From positions 29,801,647 through 29,865,646 of the forward strand of contig CM036758.1 of NCBI GenBank assembly GCA_020796225.1: a stretch of 64,000 nt of DNA, read 5' to 3'. Shown one piece after another: positions 49,201 to 58,200 of the stretch; positions within the stretch are counted from its first letter, which is position 1; each line of letters opens with the position of its first letter. The notes beneath the pieces are model-generated. The model worked only from the letters and a program-made list of their open reading frames with translations, did no database searches and had not been told where the DNA came from. This stretch comes from Arion vulgaris (lineage: Eukaryota; Mollusca; Gastropoda; Stylommatophora; Arionidae). Both the position numbers and the translations under genes were made by a program.

Positions 49201-52200
49201 CAAGCATCCCACTGTTTAGGTAGACGCCGAATGCCGTCCGAGAAAAATTGCGTGGCTGCTCACTGAACCTTGTGGTCACCGCTTCTTCACGCCTGTGTCG
49301 CTGTTGAATCGCTGTCCCTTTAGTGCTTTCTTCAACGGTCCGAACAAATAGAAATCACACAGGGATAATCGGGACTATAGGCTGGGTGATGAAGAACTTC
49401 CCAATTCTTCTTTGCCAATGTTTCCTGCACAATTTTGCGCGTGCGGACCAGCGTTGTCGGGAGAAGAATCACATCTTGAGAAAGCTTGCCTGGTCGCTTA
49501 GCCTTGATGGCCTTATGCAGCTTGTCTAAAGTGTCTTTATAATGGGTGGCATTGATGTTGACACCAGGTTCCTTAAAATCGTCAACAAAAGCCCTTCATG
49601 GTAAAAAAAATGCGGTCACCATAACCTTCCCAGCAGAAACCTGTGTCTTGAATTTTTGGGTTTTGGTGAACCTGGATGTTTCCATTGCATGCTGTCAATT
49701 TTGCTGCTCGGTTCATAGTGGTGGCACCACAATTCATCACCTGCCACAATGCTCAACAGAAATGCATCACCTCTGTCCCGTAACGCATCAAGTGGTTCAA
49801 ACTCCACCCCATCCGTTCTTCCTTATGGTGGTCAGTCAACATCTGTGGGACCCACTGTGAACACACCTTCCGATAGTTCAATTTATTCCAAACAACCATG
49901 TGGGCTGTCCCAATTGACATATGGAATTCTTCTGCAAGCGAACGAATGCTCCGACGACGGTCAGTCAGTACTGCTTTATCAAGCAAGGCTATGGCTTCTT
50001 CTGTTGCAACAATATGCGCCTGACCTGGCCGTGCAAGAACTGCTGACAACGCTGGTCCGCACGTCGCAAATATTGTGCAGGAAACATTGGCAAAGAAGAA
50101 TTGGGAAGTTCTTCATCACCCAGCCTATAGCCCCGATTTGTCCCCGTGTGATTTCCATTTGTTTGGACCGTTGAAGAAAGCACTAAAGGACAGCGATTCA
50201 ACAGCTGACGCAGATGTGAAAACAGCGTGACCACATGGTTCAGTTTGCAGCCCAGCACGCTTTCTCGGACGGCATTCGACGCTCTACCTAAACAGTGGGA
50301 TGCTTGCCTAAATGCATACGGAGATTTTTTCTGATGAACCCAGGTGCATTCTTATTCACAAGTGGTTGCTTTGTTTAATTCCGTTGAAACTGTTAATTTG
50401 CGTATGATACTTTTTAAATAAATCCACAAGTCCCGTTTTCATTTGAACACGCTCGTAGAAGCATTTTCCACAATAAGCATGGGACAATTTCCACTAATTC
50501 CATATATCTAAGAAATAACTAAATTAAATTAATCTTTTTATCCCATGAAACCCAACTAGTTATAATATTTTAGAACAATGAAATATAGATCTATTAATTG
50601 TTCACAACTGTTCTGAGTTACATGACTTGATCAGGACAAACTTAATTGAAAATTATCGAAATGAAAAATAATATTGCTAGTATATATAGTTTACAAATTA
50701 AATACATTTAAAATGGTGTTAAGAAACAAAGAAGAGTATGTATATGATAAATAAGCACCAAAAAAAGTAGATATGTATACGATACATACAATATTTTATA
50801 AAAATACAAACATGGACTGCACAATCAAATAATGATATATCAAAATGTATTACTTTTAAAGCTTTGTTAAATCAGTTTTCTGAGCGTTTATAATCAAGAA
50901 ACTACAAGAAGACTAGAAGCATGCATGCATTTTGCTAACAAAGTTGATGCATGTGGGACATATCACCTAGAACTATATCTCGTAGTCCCTGTCAAGTAGG
51001 GAGAAATTAAAAGTTAGTGTGTGCCATATAATTTACAGTTGATCTTGTTTTCACATATTTTCAGTGTGTCTGTATTTTGTCTCTCCTTCTCAACCATGTA
51101 CTAACAAAGTAGTCAGTGGCAGCCTTGTGAAGTCTGTAGGTTAATAATAAAATCTATTCACAATGATTCTTGAAAATCCTTCACAAGGTGCACCAAGTCT
51201 GACTCACACTGTGCATCTCTGCATGGATGCCTATATCAGAGGATATGACTGCTTACGCCAGGTCATCAGCACACTTGGACGCCGCTGTAGATAATGGGTC
51301 CCGGGCGTCGTCAATGCGGAAATTCTTGCACTCGTGGATCAGCACTCCCATCCAGGTGATATTATCTACACCGATGGCTCTGTCAAACGTGGCACCAGAT
51401 CATCATGGGCTTACTCAGCACAATAAAACGGTCGCACACTTCATGAGGACTGCGGGGCTTCGAGACAACGACATCGAGTATGACTATGGAGATCACCACT
51501 GCCTCCAGGGCTCTGTCATGGGTGGCTGAGCAACAGGTTAACCATACGATCATCATATCAGACTCAATGAATATGCTCCAAATGATTGAATCTGGAAGTA
51601 TGTGTGTGGAATGGGTGGACATCATTCGGAGATCACATCTCAAGAAAATGACTTGGCTGTACACGCCTGGACATGCTGGAGTGCGGGTAACGAGCGTGCT
51701 GACTCTCTTGCAAACAATGCCCTGACTCAAGTGGGCAGAAGTATGGACAGAGGCGATATCATCAATGCAGTATGCTCTCAATTGTGTGACACGGGCGGGT
51801 CTCAGACACTGGAACGAGTTCGAGAATTAGGCGTTAAGTTTGGACATGCCAGACAGTGTCGTCTTCGTGGTAGAGAGAGAAGATATAGTAATCAACTTCT
51901 CATGGGTACTGTGAGCAAATGGACTTTGGGATGGCTGCTGCAATGGAGGTCAGTGCACGAATGGGAATGCCCAATGTGCCATGACGTTGATCGCATAACA
52001 TATCTGCCTCTGCTTTTCACCATCCGGTTGTCTTTGGTCTGCCTCTATATTTCCTTTCCTCTGGAGTTCACTGTATGAGTTTGAGTGATGTTGCCTGAAT
52101 TATTTCTGAGTATGTGTTTTATTCAGCTCCAGACCTTTGATCATACCTTGCACCTGCTGAGCAGTATACCACAACCAGCACTACTATTCAGGTACACCAG

Positions 52201-55200
52201 TTTCAAAGTCAAAGGTCACCCACGCAAACGCTGGTACACGGAAATACCAGAGGTTATAGCAAACATCATATACGAGGTGCACTCAAGGGCACTTGCCAGA
52301 ACTCTTTGCATGCCCTGAATGCTGAAAGGCACAAGAGAAGAGAATAGATAGATCATTTTAAGAATTACTTAGAAAGAATACAATAGCTGGCTAACTAATG
52401 ATTTCTATGTATTAAAACAGACAGACAAGTTAAAGAAACCAAGTATACTGCTGTTGGCAGAGAGGATAGTCAGTCTTGGAAAGAAATAGTAGTGAATGCA
52501 TTGTAAGGGAATTTCAAAAATGCAGATCTTCTATTAATATGGATGAGTATGAAGCTGACATAATGTGGCAAGACTCTACTCTGAACATAATTCCAGTTCC
52601 AGTAGAACTACTGAAGATAGACTGGGAGAAAGGGAGAATGAGAATAATGGTAAATAATTATCTTATGATATAGTCAAGAAAATATTTTTACCCACATAGA
52701 ACACCTTCAACCATGTACGGTTGTATTATATTTGGGTCAATATAGTATATCGTAACTATAAAATCCAAAATAGTTGTGCATGTTTGTCTTTCACAGAAAA
52801 TTCACACTTCAGAATCATGAATTGTGTACAGCCTATTCATGCTGGAATTTCTTTGTCAATGTGCCTATTTTGAGCTCTCAACATTATTCATTTACCGACT
52901 TGTAATTTAATTAAGTTCAATCAATCAAGTTTAATCTCTGCAGAAATATGCGATCATGTCTCTTCACAAATCTATCTTCCCTGAGAAGTTTGTCAGTTCT
53001 GACACTGAACGTCTGTCAATGTCAGACTATCCAACATCTCCCTCTGCTTCTACAACAGCTTCTTGCCTACATTTTACTAGTTATCACTAAATGTTCCAAA
53101 CCTCCTCTTTGCAGTATGTGTCCGAAGAACAGTGATTGTCTGATTCATATTCTTTTGATCAGGTTTTAAATAAGTGACGACATTAAGATAATTTGATTCA
53201 TGCAATCAACAGAGACAATAGGATAATTACTGAAAGCATGTGTTGGGAATTGGGTGCATAAAGTCAAAAGGATATAATAATGAAAACAAAATAGAGGAAA
53301 AAGGTACAACTTTGAAAGATTTCAAAATGTGCTAAATTAGTAAACGCATAATTATTTGTGAACAAGCGTGTATCCTCAACAAGTGTTAAATTATGAAAAT
53401 CTCAACAGGTGTTAGATGCCAAAGGTCAGACGGTTCCTACTATTTCCATTAAAACATGATTGTGTGTGTGATTAATAATTTCAAGAATCTGTCATGACTT
53501 GGTCAAGATAATTTGTCCAGCACATATGTGGGAATATGATACTTCCCATGGGAAACTATTCATTAGCAGGGCCATGTCGTGCTATGATACAGAGAGGCGG
53601 CCGCATCAGGCAGCACCATAAGAGGGTGGCATAAGCAGCGAAATCAAAATACAATTTGAAACATTTAAGGGCGAATTTTGAAGACTTGCATCATACTGAG
53701 AAAATATACAGCACTGACCTGTTCATTAGTTACGTTAGTGTGTGTGAGTACATGTGTGCGTATGCATGCACACATACATACACACATCAATATGGTATCC
53801 TGTAAGAGTCATTTCTGCACAGAAGCTTGACGTACTGCAATGAATCTCCAACATTATCTATATATTTTAGCGGTGGTACAATCTGTTCAGGATGTTTCAT
53901 TTCAAATGATATCATTGTCTTCCTCATGGCTGTTTATCTTTAAGCCTTTCTTCCAGCAAGGTTTCAACAGTGTCAAGTCTCTCTCTAAGTACCCAATAGA
54001 TTTGGTACACTACTACTGAAGTAACCTGACATGTCAAATACTCAATAATTATACAATCTAAATATTACTGTAGTGCGCTTTCTAATGAAAACTATAATTA
54101 CATGAAAGTCAAAGCTAGTATGCTGTCAGCATGTCTTGTGAATGCAAATTTATGTTACTTAAGTTGCAGAAACCTAATAAAACTCATGTTACTTCAGTTT
54201 GCAATGTGAGCATAAAACGTATGCCACTGAAGTCAGAAATGAGTGATTTCTACATGATTCTTTTTATGACATAGAAGCACTGTAGAAAAACTTTGTGGCT
54301 ACATCTTACAGATATATGTTGATAGTGTGTAACGTCTGTAGCTTAAGTGGTAGTGAACTCGATCACAAGCCAAGCGCACCTGGTTCAAACTCCATGGCGG
54401 GCAAGTTTGGAAGCAAATTAGTTCCCTTGGATTTTTACAAATGGTAAAAATAGACCGCATCATTCAGAAAACACTGGCAAACTATGGAACATATAAGTGG
54501 TGGCTAGAAAATTGACGACTCGTTTACTTTGGATAAGTCCTGTAACGGATATGCCACGATTTTCATGTCGATAGTAAATCAAATTTTCCGCATAAAACTT
54601 TTATTTTGCGACACTAAAATAAAACTTAACTCATGCAAAAATTGTATCCAATCAACATGTATGTTGGAGCAAATAAAAAAACACCCGGTTGAACAAGTTT
54701 ATACAACACTATATTCTAGATCAGGGGTCCCCAAACTTCTTTGAGTCCTGATCACATGAAACCTCCCTTACTGTGTCAATAACCACCAAACACAAAAAAT
54801 ACATTCGGTAGTAAACTACAGATGTGCAATAAACAAATGTTACCTTTTTATTGAACAGGTTAAATTCTGTAATGGTTTTACTGATATAAATGTATTATCA
54901 TATTGACCCCTTGGGGACCCCTGCTCTAGTAAAATACTACAACAATGATGGTTATTTATAAAACAATGATGGTTATTTATTAAATAGTTTCTAGCTACTT
55001 ACGGTGGACCTCCTGGCCCAGCCTGGGATTGTGGGGGCAGCCCTTGGTAAATTTAAAATAATGATTAGAATGATTATCTGAACTTAGAACTGTCCTAAAC
55101 TTAAAGTGCTTTAGGATGTTCACAAACCAGATAATTCTTACACTTTTAAGTAAGCCCTAAGTGATATAAAAATTGAGTTTTCCAATATGCACATTTGATG

Positions 55201-58200
55201 AATGACTATAACTGACAGAAAGGATCTCCTGGTTAGAAGTTGGATGGAAATGTATATGTCACCTTGGTAGCATACCTTCTGGCAGAGCACATTGCAAAAT
55301 ATAGGTATGCTTAACTTGACAAAAATATTTACATGACTACAGCAGTGATTCCCAAGTCAAATATAACCTAGTAATAGCCAGGTATAGTTGCAGATGGTTT
55401 AAGTATTGATGGGTTTGGCCATAGGTATTGAATGTAGCGACAACTGTTGCAGTGGCTTCTGACAATGGTACCTTTGTCATAGTCCCCAGGTGGCAGGGAA
55501 GAATGGACAGTTAGCCAGATAGTTAGAGTAGTATAATTAGATTATTTAAGTTGAGACTATGTGTTGTACTCTCTATGCAGAAGTGCAACACATAACTACG
55601 AGACATGACGCTTTTGTGTAGTAAAATAGTGACGATTTAGTTACGGTTGTGGAGAGTAAACAAGGAAACAAAAAAGATGACAAAATCATTGGACAAGACC
55701 AGACGTAGTCAGATGTCTAGATGTGATACCATAAATAAATATACATCTAAGTCAATCATAACTGTGTTCGAGTTATGTGAATACTACACAATGTAACACC
55801 ATCATCCATCTTGATATATATAGTCGTCATCAGGAGTAGCTATCATCACTCCGTCGATACTGAACATACGCTACCAATGATACTAATACGAATCTCAAAC
55901 GAACTAAATGAGGGGGTCCTGTAACACCTTTAGTGTACTTTCTTTGTAGAAATACATTGGTGTAGAATGCATTTTTATTTAAAATGGCAATACTTTATGA
56001 TCACTCCTTATGTGGTACACAAAAGGTACTCTAATCTAGACAAACTTACAGTTTGCCATCAATTTCTGGTTCTTTAAAACTGGTTCATATTAAATAGCTA
56101 CTGATTGATTTCTTTGGCACTTTGGACAATCAAAATGTTAAACGTTGAAACTAGCAGTACAATCTCATTTATGAAATGCAACTTTGAAACAAGTAGTATA
56201 ATCTCCTGTATAAGTTATCATTGTGCAATGTCAAAGACTCCCTTACCAATCCCTCATATGGACACCAGAGGGAAAAAGAAAACGAGGAAGACCAGAGAGA
56301 CTCTGCGTAGAACCATCATCAGAGAAGGCTCAACGATGGGCCTAGTAAACATTAAAGACCTAAAACAGATAGCAACGAACCGCGAGACATGGAGAGCTAT
56401 GACCTCTGCCCTATGCGCGGCCCACAGGCCCAAGAGGAAAGACTAATGTCAAAGCTGGCTGTACAATATCATTAATTTAGGGGTATCTGTGGTGTTGAAA
56501 TACTGAACTTATCTCTAGACCCAAAAGCACTCAGTTCGATGCCCATGTTGTGCGAGCAGAACATGTTTTTCCAGTGATCCCTGTAGGCAAGACCAAGTCC
56601 CTAGTCCTATTGAAGAAGTACGATAAAACGTCTGCCGGATGTTTAAGTTGAAGACGGAAAAGAGTATGCTGGAATACCATTGTCCAGTCTAAATAATCAT
56701 TTAAGCAAACTGATTATGGCCGTTGAAATCTTTCTGTATAAGAAAGAGATCAGAACTTCTTCATAAAATGCTCCATATCAACCATTTGTTAACCCTTATG
56801 TGATTTGTATGTGATCTGAGCTAAGAACAATTTACGTTGTAGCACATCCAATTTTGGATGCTTTATTTACTAGGTGCTTCTAATCCACATCAGTGCCTAC
56901 AAATGCCTTGTAGGCGAGTGGTACTATTCTTTGCTCTAGGCCCCAACACCACAGGTGGATCAGAACAAAATAGCTATTCACTATGGTGCAAGTGAATTGT
57001 CTATCAATCCCATTATAATTTACCATATGTATTTTTGATACTGGCTTAGAACAATCCATTTATAAGTTTACCAGTATCTTTGAAACTGGCGTCAACTCCT
57101 TTATAATTTACTTTGTTCTTTAAAATGGCGCAAACCCACGTGATAAACAATATGCTATTACTTTGAAACTGATTGTCAATCCCATTTATAATTTACCATA
57201 TGTATCTTTGAAACTGGTTGTGCAATCCCATTTATAATTTACCATATGTATCTTTGAAACTGGCAGTGCAATCTCATTTATAATTTACCATATATATCTT
57301 TGAAACTGGCAGTGCAATCTCATTTACAATTTACCATATGTATCTTTGAAACTGGCAGTGCAATCTCATTTATAATTATCATGTGAATTTGAAATAAATA
57401 TGAAAATAATATGAACAAAACATGAAGTGCAGGTGGGTTTCAGACATGGTAGAGGTACCAGGGATAACAATTTTAACCAGAGAAACATCGACAAATGAAG
57501 ATTAGATACAAATAATTGAGGGCATGGTTTCTGAAAAATGAGGCAGAAGATGACCAAGAGGATGGTAACAACAAGACATTGAAGACACAATGAACACAAT
57601 GTTGGACTAGGTTAGAGGTCGTCTCTCCAGTGGACTGCGATGAGAGCAACGTTCTGCATACAGGACGCTGTATATTGAGACTGGACATACAATATCATCT
57701 ACAATTGATAATGTAACTTTTCCAAAAACTAATAATGAATCAAATGGTAGAGTTTCAATATCAATATATTTGTCTGATTTGTTTGGAGGAATAAGCTAGT
57801 TCCGCTAGGAAAGAAATTTTAAAATGTCTTAATTTACATATTTTCGAACACAAATAATTTATAATTTAAAAACATTACTTTTGTTTGCCAGCTACAAATG
57901 TGTAAAGTTATGGTAAATCATAATAATTAAATGTTTTTAAAAAGTTGCCAAGAAGCATAAAATTATAATTACATAAAATAATTAATTAAGTCATGTCAGC
58001 AGTCATGTAGTCTCAAAATATTGTCATTGATTGTGATAAGTAAAACTACTAAACACAAAACTACGACTCCTGAGTCCTGACAGCGCATGTGATGTGTACT
58101 GTGGGTAGTTGTCAGATTTTCAGTCATAGTCATACTATGAATATGAAAATGATATCATACTACTAGTTTATAGTACTATTACTAGACTAGATAGTAGATA

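Larger units (their letters stand above)
56100..57390. repeat. 46-bp tandem array, interrupted
   Basis: Units like TATCTTTGAAACTGGCAGTG plus CAATCTCATTTATAATTTACCA repeat every 46 bases at 57160-57385, with older degenerate units at 57000-57160 and 56110-56235. A LINE fragment (56250-56447) and a SINE-3 remnant (56753-56957) lie within the array. Another degenerate unit is near 57675-57720. Confidence 0.85.

Noticed and set aside
49546..50174. Plus-strand frames of about 100-140 codons in the mariner region
   Set aside because: They are antisense shadows or fusions across the inverted arm of the transposase.
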